IMG/VR virus record: IMGVR_UViG_3300006101_000059
Location: 1 to 25,663 of that record
Direction: 5' to 3' (one strand)
DNA: 25,663 nt
Origin: a virus
Made by a program: the position numbers and the translations under genes. Numbering within the stretch: the stretch's first letter is position 1; each line of letters begins with the position of its first letter. The notes under the pieces are model-generated. The model had not been told where the DNA came from and did not search any database. It saw only the letters and a program-made list of their open reading frames with translations. Below are positions 1-6,824 of the stretch, piece after piece.

Positions 1-507
1 TTTATCAAGTTTGATCTGAGCTTTAGTTAGCTTTTCTTGAGCATCTAATAACTTATCAGAGTCACCAGAGTCATAAGCATCCTTATATTCCTTTTTAGCT
101 TTTTCTAACTCAGCTTTTGCTGCATCTTTAGACGCAGTATTTAACTCTTTTTCACCTGATTGCAACTGTTTTTTGAGTCGTTTATTCTCATCTAGGATTG
201 CTTGCGCCGCCGCTAAAGCTTCTTGTTGCTCGCGCAACGCTGCTTCTTTAGCACGTCTTTCTTCATGCCAAGCCTTTTTATACTGAGAAAACTTGTCTTT
301 TACATTCTTAGAATACTCTTCAGACTCGTCTAGATTCTCCAATTGCGCCTTAGCTTCTGGCTCAAGTGGCTTTCTATTACGATCTTCTTTAGGAGTATCG
401 TCAACTATCTCTATACTAATATCATCATTATCATCAGTATCTTGATTAGTATCTACGGGTTTACCCTGATCTTCTATTTCATCAGGAAATTTAAATTCGT
501 CTGGCAT
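1..507 (-). CDS. Putative scaffolding / head assembly protein (3' part off window)
   Basis: The reading frame is open from an ATG at 507 to the left edge (169 codons seen), so the C-terminus is missing. The start is fixed by AGGAG six bases upstream, which overlaps the stop of the preceding gene (TAAGGAG). The N-terminal third is very acidic (runs of D/E around residues 18-45). From about residue 60 onward the protein is rich in K, E, A and Q, with heptad-like spacing and long predicted helices, and no cysteine is visible. An acidic head plus coiled-coil body just after the portal is typical of scaffolding proteins in podovirus-like phages, where the major capsid gene would follow (off window). 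The role is inferred from composition and gene order, not from a catalytic motif. Confidence 0.6.
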   Translation of the reverse strand, partial: MPDEFKFPDEIEDQGKPVDTNQDTDDNDDISIEIVDDTPKEDRNRKPLEPEAKAQLENLDESEEYSKNVKDKFSQYKKAWHEERRAKEAALREQQEALAAAQAILDENKRLKKQLQSGEKELNTASKDAAKAELEKAKKEYKDAYDSGDSDKLLDAQEKLTKAQIKLDK

Positions 508-517
508 TTATAGCTCC

Positions 518-931
518 TTAAATGAATTTGCGAGTAATCCCACGAGGATCTTGGACTACAGCCTCTACGGAATCATCATTAATAATGCGAAACTCACGAC
601 CGTGAATTACAAGGCGTGTACCTGCATTCGGCCTTGTCAACACAAAGTCGCCCTCTTGGCAATAAGGTCCAGTTGGAAAGCGCTCTGGGTCTTTGTAGCA
701 ATCTGGTCCCATTTTGACTACAAATAGCACTGTAGTTAGGAGTTCATCATGCCGACGAGTTTCATCTGATTTAAGGATGCCACTATCAAAAGCCTCTTCT
801 GCTTCTGGGATTGCACACAAAATGCGATAACCCTTTGGTTCTGGAAGCTGTTTGGCTTTATCTTCAGCTTCTTTCATTACCGCTCGTAAGTCAATTGCTT
901 GACTCAAATCTACTACCGTTTGGTCACTCAT
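518..931 (-). CDS. GroES-like cochaperonin (phage Cpn10)
   Basis: 137 aa. From residue 34 on, the sequence follows the Cpn10 pattern. A first strand (GYRILCAIPEAEE, 34-46) leads into a glycine-containing mobile-loop-like stretch with a hydrophobic tripeptide (SGILKSDET, 50-58). Then comes KMGPD (73-77), the GD pair (EGDFVLTR, 93-100) and the final G-E-F-I-x-D-x-x-x-A-V-V signature (111-126). Residues 1-33 are an extra helix-rich N-terminus. By family knowledge such proteins cap the host GroEL and help fold the capsid protein, as T4 gp31 does; no GroEL partner is present here. It lies between the portal and scaffold genes, in keeping with a capsid-folding job. The start has GGAG eight bases upstream, inside the tail of the preceding gene, with an 8-bp overlap. 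Alternative: a GroES-fold structural protein without chaperonin activity. Confidence 0.72.
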   Translation of the reverse strand: MSDQTVVDLSQAIDLRAVMKEAEDKAKQLPEPKGYRILCAIPEAEEAFDSGILKSDETRRHDELLTTVLFVVKMGPDCYKDPERFPTGPYCQEGDFVLTRPNAGTRLVIHGREFRIINDDSVEAVVQDPRGITRKFI

Positions 932-1121
932 CGGAGTTCTCCATCGTTTTATTAAGGTCCGTTATAAAGTTTCGTGCGGTAAAGAGACCTCTCACTTCTC
1001 CGCATACTTTCTTGTACTCTTCAATTGTTTTGCAGTTGTCGTCTGCTAGACTTTCTTGGAGTTGCAAAATTCTTTCATCTAACTGTCGTGTTATATGAGC
1101 CAACGCTTGGCTTGCGTCCAT
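924..1121 (-). CDS. Small helical protein between portal and GroES-like gene
   Basis: 65 aa, not assigned to a named family. It is predicted to be nearly all helix (QALAHITRQLDERILQLQESLAD at the N-terminus, then a second helix with one Cys and a GEVRGL turn). Its ATG overlaps the portal stop by one base (TAATG), which points to translation by termination-reinitiation. It overlaps the GroES-like start by 8 bp, so all three are translationally linked. Comparable short helical genes follow the portal in many podovirus-like phages. A head-assembly accessory role is inference only. Confidence 0.75.
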   Translation of the reverse strand: MDASQALAHITRQLDERILQLQESLADDNCKTIEEYKKVCGEVRGLFTARNFITDLNKTMENSDE

Positions 1122-3694
1122 TATTTACCTTTCGTTTCCTTTTTAATTTCTTTAGTTCGCGCTTGGGTTTCAGCTTGTTTTGCGGCTAACTCCCTTTGCA
1201 CATCCGTCTGCATTGTTGCTACTTCTTTTTGATGCTGATGTTGTTCACGTTGTTTACCTAGATCAATAGCCATGCGAGCACCTTCAGTTTCCTGTTGGTT
1301 CTTCTCTTTATGCTTAGCTAATGATGCTTGGATAGCCATCTTTGCTCCTTCAGTTTCCTGCTGCTTAGCAATACGTTCGCGTTCAAGTTGAATCTGCGCC
1401 AACTTAAGCTGGAAGTCGTCTTGGTCTTTTTTAGCTTTGCGTTGCTGCTCTTGAGCTTTGATCTGTAACTCTTGTTGTTGTAACTGGATGATTGGATCTT
1501 GAGCTTGTTGTTGTGCTTGCTGTTGTTGAGCTTCCTGTTGATGCTGTTGCAACATCTGTGTTGCCGCTTGCGCTGCCATTTGAGAAATCTGCTCTTCCAT
1601 TTGCGGAGACATATTTGGCTCCTTATCATCTGGGTCTTGTGGAACTGCGGGCAATAGCGTACCCATCCGTTGCTCCATCTGTTTGCGGTACTCCATTCCC
1701 AAGTGCTCAGCTACGTGAGCAGACAACTCGGCTTGAATCTGTTGAGCTAGTTGTGGGTTTTGTTGTATCAACATTTGGATATGTGGATCTTGCGCCATAC
1801 TCATATGCACCGTGATATGAGATTGGTGATCTTGCGCCAAGAATGCTTTGACAGGTTTATTCATCAAAATATTCTGGTTCTCAGAAACTGGATCACGAGG
1901 CTTCATATCGTCAGGCATCGGTACTAGCTTCTGATAATTTTTGATTCCCAACACGTCTAACATTTGACGATGCAGAAGTGGAAGATCATAGAGCTGCGGT
2001 GCGGTTTGAGCGAGTTGTAGAGCTGCTTGATACTGCACGACTTTTTGCGCCATAGTAGCCGCGTTGGGATCGGACACAGGAATTACAGTGACCATGTCAT
2101 AGTCAGACTGTTTAGCCATACGATCACCTTCAACTGGATCGTAGCTGTAATCTTCTGGTGTGTAATCTCTGATGATGTCTTTAAGAAGCCCAAACTCTTG
2201 CTTCATTGCGTAGTGAATACGAGCTTGTATCGCACTCATTGACTTCAATGTTCTTTCTAGAATTGCTAGTGTTGTTCCAACTGGCGCATTAGCGCTCATG
2301 TCAGATGCTTGAATCTCTGCAGACCCAGCAAACTTACGACCCTCTTCTACAATAGTTCCTAACAAACTATATAAAACTTGGCTTGGTTCTTTGTATGGAA
2401 GTGGTAACAAGTTGTCACGCATTGTCCCTGCTGGAACATCTACGTCACGCCATTCACCTGGAGCTATTGGTGTGTCATCGCCTTTGACTCGCATCCCACG
2501 GGCCTTAAAGCCGCCTGGCAGATTTGATAGTGTCCCTGCATCAACCAATTGCCTGATAAGAGAAGTACCAGACTTAGCAAAAGCGCCGATAAGGTGGATA
2601 AGGCCAAAAGCATAAAAACCAAAGCCTGGAATGTATGGATAATGGACGAAATGGTTTCTCTTATGGTGTTTCTCATCTTCTGGTCTCCAGTTGCGACGAA
2701 TCGCTAAGATAGTATTAGTACCCTTCTCGATTGTGACTACATAAGGTAGACCAATGCCAGTGGGTTCACCGTCTTCATCTGTATGCTCAAACCCTTCAAG
2801 GTCAAGCTCCACATGCATCTCTAATAATTTGTAACGATCATCTGTAGTTGCCCTAAAGCCAAGCTTCTCAGCAATCTTTTTCTCAATCTCGTCCATTACT
2901 TGAACTGGCTCACCCAAGTCTACGTCTCGGTAGAAACCTTCATGCTGGAGGCGACGCACATCGTTCTCTGTTTTGCGCATCACATGCGTGACACGCTCAG
3001 CTGACTCTAAGCTAGAAGCTCCATAGGGGACGACCACATCTTCTGCTGGGACATACATGGATACTTGACGATCTAATGATGGGTCAAAGTAAACTTTCTT
3101 AAACGCATTACCTGCTAAGCCTAAGCCCCACAGCATGCGCTCATGCTCGGGTCTAAACTCTTTCATCACGTCCATCAACTGATAGTTCATATCGTCTTGA
3201 ACACGTTCAGCTGCAGCTTTTTTCTCTGGGGTTTCTTTGCCAATGATCTGAGTCTTTACTGGACCAGCTGCTGGAATCGTTTCCATCATGGTCTCAGCTT
3301 GGAATTTAACTACTGCTTCAGAGAGGAGTGGATGGTACACGCCACAGGCGCCTTCCCAAGGTTCAGCACGCTCTTCAATTTTAAGGCCCAGAAGTTCTAG
3401 ACCATCCACATAAGTTTGTATCCAATCTTTTCTAGAGGCTATGTCATTATCAAAATCAGCAGTTAAGTCGCTAGCTAATGTAGCTAATAATCTGTCATCT
3501 AAAACTTCAGCAAGGTTATCATCAAAGCCATCTGGCTCTTCATCTTTCTCCATACGCATGATTGGCTGACCATCAATCCCAATCTCAACAGTCTCTGGAT
3601 CTTCAATAGATATTTCTAATTCTGGCTCGTCACTTTCCTCGCCAAGTTGATCTATTCCTTGAGGGGCTGCGTAAAGTGCCTTATCTATTGCCAT
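1121..3694 (-). CDS. Portal protein
   Basis: 857 aa; it would form the dodecameric ring through which DNA enters and leaves the capsid. The acidic N-terminus (1-70) is followed by a region I recognise from portal proteins of aquatic podovirus-like phages (EPWEGACGVYHPLLSEA, 111-127; later GLAGNAFKKVYFDP and VPAEDVVVPYGA). The body is followed from about residue 695 by an unusual tail of some 160 residues, dominated by Gln, Lys and Glu with long coiled-coil helices. That tail holds a duplicated 11-residue motif (QQETEGA-K/R-MAI) at about 778 and 800. Its start has AAGGA seven bases upstream, and it sits 9 bp after terL. The length exceeds the 500-750 aa usual for portals, mainly because of this tail. 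The family call is strong; no domain search was possible. Confidence 0.88.
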   Translation of the reverse strand: MAIDKALYAAPQGIDQLGEESDEPELEISIEDPETVEIGIDGQPIMRMEKDEEPDGFDDNLAEVLDDRLLATLASDLTADFDNDIASRKDWIQTYVDGLELLGLKIEERAEPWEGACGVYHPLLSEAVVKFQAETMMETIPAAGPVKTQIIGKETPEKKAAAERVQDDMNYQLMDVMKEFRPEHERMLWGLGLAGNAFKKVYFDPSLDRQVSMYVPAEDVVVPYGASSLESAERVTHVMRKTENDVRRLQHEGFYRDVDLGEPVQVMDEIEKKIAEKLGFRATTDDRYKLLEMHVELDLEGFEHTDEDGEPTGIGLPYVVTIEKGTNTILAIRRNWRPEDEKHHKRNHFVHYPYIPGFGFYAFGLIHLIGAFAKSGTSLIRQLVDAGTLSNLPGGFKARGMRVKGDDTPIAPGEWRDVDVPAGTMRDNLLPLPYKEPSQVLYSLLGTIVEEGRKFAGSAEIQASDMSANAPVGTTLAILERTLKSMSAIQARIHYAMKQEFGLLKDIIRDYTPEDYSYDPVEGDRMAKQSDYDMVTVIPVSDPNAATMAQKVVQYQAALQLAQTAPQLYDLPLLHRQMLDVLGIKNYQKLVPMPDDMKPRDPVSENQNILMNKPVKAFLAQDHQSHITVHMSMAQDPHIQMLIQQNPQLAQQIQAELSAHVAEHLGMEYRKQMEQRMGTLLPAVPQDPDDKEPNMSPQMEEQISQMAAQAATQMLQQHQQEAQQQQAQQQAQDPIIQLQQQELQIKAQEQQRKAKKDQDDFQLKLAQIQLERERIAKQQETEGAKMAIQASLAKHKEKNQQETEGARMAIDLGKQREQHQHQKEVATMQTDVQRELAAKQAETQARTKEIKKETKGK

Positions 3695-3703
3695 AATTTA
3701 TCC

Positions 3704-5227
3704 TTAATAATACGCTGCTTTTTTGCGGTATTTGTAAAGCATGTCGTCTTCTGGTTCATCATTGGGTAGACGAATGAATCCACCTTGCCTGAATCTTAAC
3801 AGAGCTAATGTTGTAGAGTCTACCAAGTCATCGTTCAATCCGCTAGGAAAATCATTACATTCCTCAATCACATCTTTTGCCCAGCGGTGCGACGGCGCCC
3901 AAACAACCCCTCCCGAAAAGAGATCTGATATAGCGTTAACACGCGCAATCTTATCTTGCCCCTTGCCAGGCGTGAACTCACCGACTGGGATCCCCATACG
4001 CCTAAGTTCTTGATAGAGCGCCGCACCGTTTGATTTCTTCTCGACCATAAACGCATCTGGTTCCCAAGCTTTATACTCTTCGAGTACAAGCTTCTTGAGT
4101 TCTGGAAACTCCAGCCTCTTTTTAATGGCGTTGAGAAGGATGATGTTGTAATTGTTAACCTCCTCATTGAAAAACACACCCCAGGTCGTAAGCGCGTTAT
4201 AGTCTGCACGGTTATTTGCCTCCTGAGCCGCGTCTAGCGACATGATAATAAACTCACACTCTGGCGGCGTATCTTTTTCCCAGATGTTCCACCACTCCCG
4301 TTTGATCAGCGCACCCTCTTCTGATACTGGGTTTTGCATGTACTGGGCATTCCAATACCTAATATCTAGGGCGGCTTTCTTAGATAGCAGCTCCTCCACA
4401 GGCCAAAACTCGGGCCACAGGCTTTCGCCGTCATCTTTAATTGCAGGAAACTGAATCACTTCCCACTTATCTACGTCATCATTTGCTTCTTGTTGCTTCT
4501 CTATCTGTCCTGTTAAGTCAAGTTTTGACCAGCGGGTCATTACGATAACAATTGCACCACCAGGCATAAGACGCTGGAGAGGACCAGACTGGAACCACTC
4601 CCACGCAGGCAAAAATACATCGGGTCTTCCAGTCTTAGCATCCTGCTCGGAGTGCGGGTCGTCAATAATAAACAAGTCAGCCCCGCGACCAGCAAGGGCG
4701 CCACCGACACCGATTGCAAAATATTCACCATTAAAGTTTGTTCCCCATCGTGATGCTGATTTACTGTCAGCTTGCAGTTCTACTTGCGGAAATATCTCTT
4801 TATAGTCGTCTGAACCGACAAGGTTTCTAACGCGACGACCAAAGTTAACCGCCAAATCTGCTGTGTGAGACGCCATGATAATCTTCTTCTGGGGGTATTT
4901 TCCCAGGAACCAGGCGGGAGCAAGGTAGGATATGAGTTCAGACTTACCGTGTCGTGGAGCAATATTAACAATGACTCGTTTTTTCTTACCGTTAGCAATA
5001 TCTTCAAAAATTTGAGCCAGTTTGAGATGATGTTGCCCGACCATATAGCCTGGGTATACGTGTTTAACAAAGTCCAAAAAGGATACTTTTCCTCGCTCTT
5101 GGGTGAGAAATTCATCGTATTTTTCAATTAAATCCTTGGCTTTTCGCTTAACATCAAGGGGTGTTTTTGGGTTTTCTGCCAATAAACGCAGTTTAAATAG
5201 CTGTTCTTGGGACAATTTACTAGTCAT
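3704..5227 (-). CDS. terL: Terminase large subunit
   Basis: 507 aa; the packaging motor ATPase and headful/cos nuclease. The ATPase domain shows an adenine-binding-like region (Q65-H66), a Walker A variant APRHGKS (90-96), Walker B LFIIDD followed by PHSEQD (185-196) and a coupling motif IVMTRW (228-233). The C-terminal RNase H-like nuclease begins at MSLDAA (D332), continues with FMVEKKSNG (393-401) and ends with LNDDLVDS (464-471), giving the acidic residues needed for two-metal cleavage. Length is normal for the family. The start overlaps the upstream gene by 8 bp, with only a weak AAAGA site, so coupling to that gene is likely. It stands at the head of the virion operon with the portal next. 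Confidence 0.96.
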   Translation of the reverse strand: MTSKLSQEQLFKLRLLAENPKTPLDVKRKAKDLIEKYDEFLTQERGKVSFLDFVKHVYPGYMVGQHHLKLAQIFEDIANGKKKRVIVNIAPRHGKSELISYLAPAWFLGKYPQKKIIMASHTADLAVNFGRRVRNLVGSDDYKEIFPQVELQADSKSASRWGTNFNGEYFAIGVGGALAGRGADLFIIDDPHSEQDAKTGRPDVFLPAWEWFQSGPLQRLMPGGAIVIVMTRWSKLDLTGQIEKQQEANDDVDKWEVIQFPAIKDDGESLWPEFWPVEELLSKKAALDIRYWNAQYMQNPVSEEGALIKREWWNIWEKDTPPECEFIIMSLDAAQEANNRADYNALTTWGVFFNEEVNNYNIILLNAIKKRLEFPELKKLVLEEYKAWEPDAFMVEKKSNGAALYQELRRMGIPVGEFTPGKGQDKIARVNAISDLFSGGVVWAPSHRWAKDVIEECNDFPSGLNDDLVDSTTLALLRFRQGGFIRLPNDEPEDDMLYKYRKKAAYY

Positions 5228-5786
5228 TTTTGTCTTTATTGACTATGTTTTTGGCTTCTACATCTATATATTTACCCTCAACCTCATCCAAAAGTGACAA
5301 TAATTCACTCTCAACCTCTTCTTTTGTCTGGATTTTGACAGTAACTTCGGTTCTTTTCTTAAATGCATCGACCCCATCTATCTCTCCAAGCGCTCTTAGA
5401 GCTGCAATCTTGGTTTTTACATCCTTAGATGCTTCAACCGAATGCAATAGATGGTTAACTACATAAGTTTTTAGTTCAGATAGTTCATCCACAATAGAAA
5501 CATTCATCTGGGCAACCATGCCAGCTAGCATGGCTAGTGTTTCATTGGGGTATTCATTAAATTTTGGGCGAAACTTGGGGTCAGATGCCATTTGCACAGC
5601 TAAAGACTTAGCTTGCTCGACATTTTCTTGCGTCGGAGCGATAGGCTGCCCTGTTAAATCGGACATTAGCTTTACTACATTAGCCCGCATGTTTAGCTCT
5701 TCTTGTGGCGTGAGAGCAGGAAATGCTTCTTGGGCATTTTTTGGCAGAGGAACGTTCTGCTCAATGTCTGGAATGTACGTGTCCAT
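5220..5786 (-). CDS. Probable terminase small subunit
   Basis: 188 aa, mostly helical. Its position directly before terL, with an 8-bp overlap, is the classic place for the small terminase, which recognises phage DNA and forms a ring that regulates TerL. The N-terminus holds a Pro-rich stretch (IEQNVPLPKNAQEAFPAL). The middle has a long helix (ELKTYVVNHLLHSVEAS) and the C-terminus ends in an acidic/basic helix pair (KRTEVTVKIQTKEEVESELL). I see no clear helix-turn-helix. The ATG at 5784-5786 has no Shine-Dalgarno; a sigma70-like promoter places the transcript start almost on it. An internal ATG at residue 33 has a weak purine site and is an alternative start. The TerS role rests mainly on gene order. 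Confidence 0.6.
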   Translation of the reverse strand: MDTYIPDIEQNVPLPKNAQEAFPALTPQEELNMRANVVKLMSDLTGQPIAPTQENVEQAKSLAVQMASDPKFRPKFNEYPNETLAMLAGMVAQMNVSIVDELSELKTYVVNHLLHSVEASKDVKTKIAALRALGEIDGVDAFKKRTEVTVKIQTKEEVESELLSLLDEVEGKYIDVEAKNIVNKDKND

Positions 5787-5792
5787 GCGCAG

Positions 5793-5822
5793 AGTGTATC
5801 TTAATTGTTAAGTATGTGTAAA
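5793..5822 (-). promoter_or_regulatory. Leftward sigma70-like promoter for the virion operon
   Basis: On the minus strand TTTACA (5822-5817) and TACACT (5798-5793) are separated by 18 bp. The expected transcript start, about 7 bp past the -10, falls at the ATG of the first gene (5786), so the mRNA would be leaderless or nearly so. The -10 is only a 4/6 match. It is the best candidate in the first 100 bp, but activation by a phage factor cannot be excluded. Confidence 0.4.
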
Positions 5823-5857
5823 GATTATTTTTACTCACTAACTATTAACTTAAAAAA

Positions 5858-5880
5858 GGGGACTATTAACTTAAGTCCCC
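5858..5880. repeat. Inverted repeat GGGGACT / AGTCCCC
   Basis: Perfect 7-bp arms (5858-5864 and 5874-5880) around a 9-base loop. The loop and part of each arm repeat the 13 bases found just upstream at 5841. No gene ends here on either strand, so a simple terminator role is unlikely; an operator or a leader hairpin is more plausible. Confidence 0.6.
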
Positions 5881-5907
5881 AAAACACCCTCACGTGTTTA
5901 TAAAAGT

Positions 5908-5950
5908 ATACCCCCGTTTTTTATTTGCGGGTCCCTTTGACGGGGGGTAT
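5908..5950. repeat. Inverted repeat ATACCCCCGT / ACGGGGGGTAT
   Basis: Arms at 5908-5917 and 5940-5950 pair except for one extra G, leaving a 22-base AT-rich spacer with a second small CCCG/CGGG pairing. The outer bases repeat the ATACCCC theme of this control region. Confidence 0.6.
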
Positions 5951-6036
5951 TTCGTTTTGCAGAATTGACACCCGTGTGTGGGAATAAGAAGTGGGGTAGG
6001 GGTATACCCTAATAAATATGTAAAGTATTAAATAGG

Positions 6037-6057
6037 TGAATTGGGGGTCGTGTGTTT
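6037..6057. repeat. Copy 1 of tandem 21-bp repeat (GGGGTCGTGTGTTT core)
   Basis: TGAATT-G-GGGGTCGTGTGTTT. It matches the copy at 6116-6136 at 20 of 21 positions, 79 bp apart. GTAAAGT lies about 15 bp upstream of both copies, so the repeated unit is nearer 40 bp. Possible binding site for a phage regulator. Confidence 0.75.
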
Positions 6058-6115
6058 GGAAAAATAATATTATATAAATCAAGGACTTAGCAATATATAA
6101 GTAAAGTTAATAAAA

Positions 6116-6136
6116 TGAATTAGGGGTCGTGTGTTT
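6116..6136. repeat. Copy 2 of tandem 21-bp repeat
   Basis: TGAATT-A-GGGGTCGTGTGTTT, the second copy of the unit at 6037. It is followed by TTAAGTGAAAAAC and then a hairpin AAGGGG/CCCCTT at 6169-6187. Confidence 0.75.
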
Positions 6137-6339
6137 TAAGTGAAAAACTTTATAGAACAAAGAGTTACAAGGGGTCATACCCCCCTTAATTAAGCAATAA
6201 GTACGTCATAAGTGGTAAATAAATATGGGGGCGAATTTGGAAAATTAAGGATGTTATTTGTGTAAATCTTAGAGTAGAGAGGCGAGATGGAACCATTTCT
6301 AAAAAGCGGGGGGTGGGGGGTCGGACTTCGCGCCCAAAC

Positions 6340-6369
6340 TTGACTTATAAGGGGTGGGTCAGCTATATA
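6340..6369 (+). promoter_or_regulatory. Rightward sigma70-like promoter P1
   Basis: TTGACT (6340-6345), 18-bp spacer, TATATA (6364-6369). Its downstream half (GTCAGCTATA, then ATGGCAG) is shared with the promoter at 6731-6760, which supports both. The predicted transcript begins near 6376, immediately at a 6-bp stem-loop. It drives the 69-aa gene. Confidence 0.6.
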
Positions 6370-6376
6370 GATCATA

Positions 6377-6394
6377 TGGCAGTATGTTCTGCCA
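6377..6394 (+). promoter_or_regulatory. 5'-end stem-loop TGGCAG / CTGCCA
   Basis: Perfect 6-bp stem with a 6-base loop (TATGTT) at the predicted 5' end of the P1 transcript, 7 bp before the Shine-Dalgarno. Such 5' hairpins commonly protect mRNAs from decay. An operator role at the start site is the alternative. Confidence 0.55.
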
Positions 6395-6412
6395 CTTACA
6401 AAGGAGAAGCAG

Positions 6413-6622
6413 ATGTACAAACTATTCTATTCAACCAACATGCAACCTGTTCAAGTCGGTGATGTAGTTCACTTCAGTAATCGTGCTTGGACTGTTGAGG
6501 AGATCAACGAGACACCTAAGTTCCTTGAGACTAAGGTTTGGGTTCGCAGTATGGATGAGCAACACCTGATGATCAACGCATGGCAAGGTGACTTCGGTGC
6601 TCGCTGGGTTCTAACCAAGTAA
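6413..6622 (+). CDS. 69-aa early protein, unknown function
   Basis: 69 aa, first gene of the rightward block and alone behind promoter P1. AAGGAGAAGCAG directly precedes the ATG, the stereotyped ribosome binding site of this phage. The sequence alternates short strands: VQVGDVVHFSNRAWTVEEI resembles a small SH3-like or KOW-like beta barrel opening, followed by TKVWVRSMDEQ and ARWVLTK at the end. It has no cysteines and no membrane segment. I do not recognise a family. As the first early transcript it may be a host-takeover protein, but that is inference from position only. Confidence 0.75.
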   Translation: MYKLFYSTNMQPVQVGDVVHFSNRAWTVEEINETPKFLETKVWVRSMDEQHLMINAWQGDFGARWVLTK

Positions 6623-6629
6623 CACTCAA

Positions 6630-6645
6630 CCCAGCGCAAGCTGGG
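6630..6645 (+). terminator. Hairpin CCCAGC-GCAA-GCTGGG
   Basis: A 6-bp GC-rich stem closed by a GNRA tetraloop, 8 bp after the stop of the 69-aa gene. No T-run follows, so it is either a weak terminator or a 3' stabilising hairpin. Confidence 0.5.
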
Positions 6646-6646
6646 A

Positions 6647-6664
6647 TTGAAACCAGTTACTTGT
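6647..6664 (+). repeat. Copy 1 of 18-bp intergenic repeat
   Basis: TTGAAACCAGTTAYTTGT with C at the Y position. It directly follows a gene-end hairpin and lies 66 bp before a dyad element. The same arrangement recurs at 7536. Possible regulator site or remnant of a duplicated intergenic module. Confidence 0.6.
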
Positions 6665-6712
6665 TGTCGGGCGCGGCTTTGTGAGGGCGTGATCAAGCGC
6701 GCTGTTTAGCTA

Positions 6713-6728
6713 TCCACTTAGGCGTGAA
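6713..6728. repeat. Dyad element, 9/10 copy (TCCAC-N6-GTGAA)
   Basis: TCCAC TTAGGC GTGAA, preceded by the conserved left flank GCTGTTTAGCTA. It ends 2 bp before the -35 of the promoter at 6731, a position suited to control of that promoter. Confidence 0.65.
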
Positions 6729-6730
6729 AC

Positions 6731-6760
6731 TTTACTTAACGACCTTGTGTCAGCTATAAG
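6731..6760 (+). promoter_or_regulatory. Rightward sigma70-like promoter P2
   Basis: TTTACT (6731-6736), 18-bp spacer, TATAAG (6755-6760). Spacing and the sequences GTCAGCTATA and ATGGCAG match P1 at 6340. It abuts a dyad element upstream and drives the gene starting at 6825. Confidence 0.55.
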
Positions 6761-6824
6761 TATTACATGGCAGGCAATTTCGCTTGTCATTAACGCAGTA
6801 CTTCATTTTATGAGGAGAAGCAAA

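Larger units (their letters stand above)
5787..6412. promoter_or_regulatory. Divergent control region between virion and early blocks
   Basis: About 625 bp without a convincing gene, from which the two blocks diverge. It is AT-rich, interrupted by G- or C-runs. It contains a 13-bp direct repeat (ACTATTAACTTAA at 5841 and 5862), three inverted repeats ending in GGGG/CCCC, a 10-bp perfect palindrome GGGTATACCC (6000-6009) and a tandem 21-bp repeat. The recurrent pattern is ATACCCC or its complement (5908, 5943, 6000, 6178). A run of G interrupted by single T lies at 6308-6320. Divergent promoters flank the region. It probably serves as the early/late switch; a replication origin or packaging-related site is an alternative. 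Confidence 0.6.

Noticed and set aside
1318-1629. 103-aa minus-strand frame inside the portal tail
   Set aside because: Ser/Lys/Asn low-complexity product of reading the Gln codon runs in another frame.
5964-5990. TTGACA at 5965-5970 as a -35 box
   Set aside because: No acceptable -10 hexamer at 15-19 bp; the nearby GAATAA is too close.
6747-6824. Longer N-terminus for the gene at 6825
   Set aside because: It would start within promoter P2 and has no ribosome site, while GAGGAGAAG sits right before 6825.
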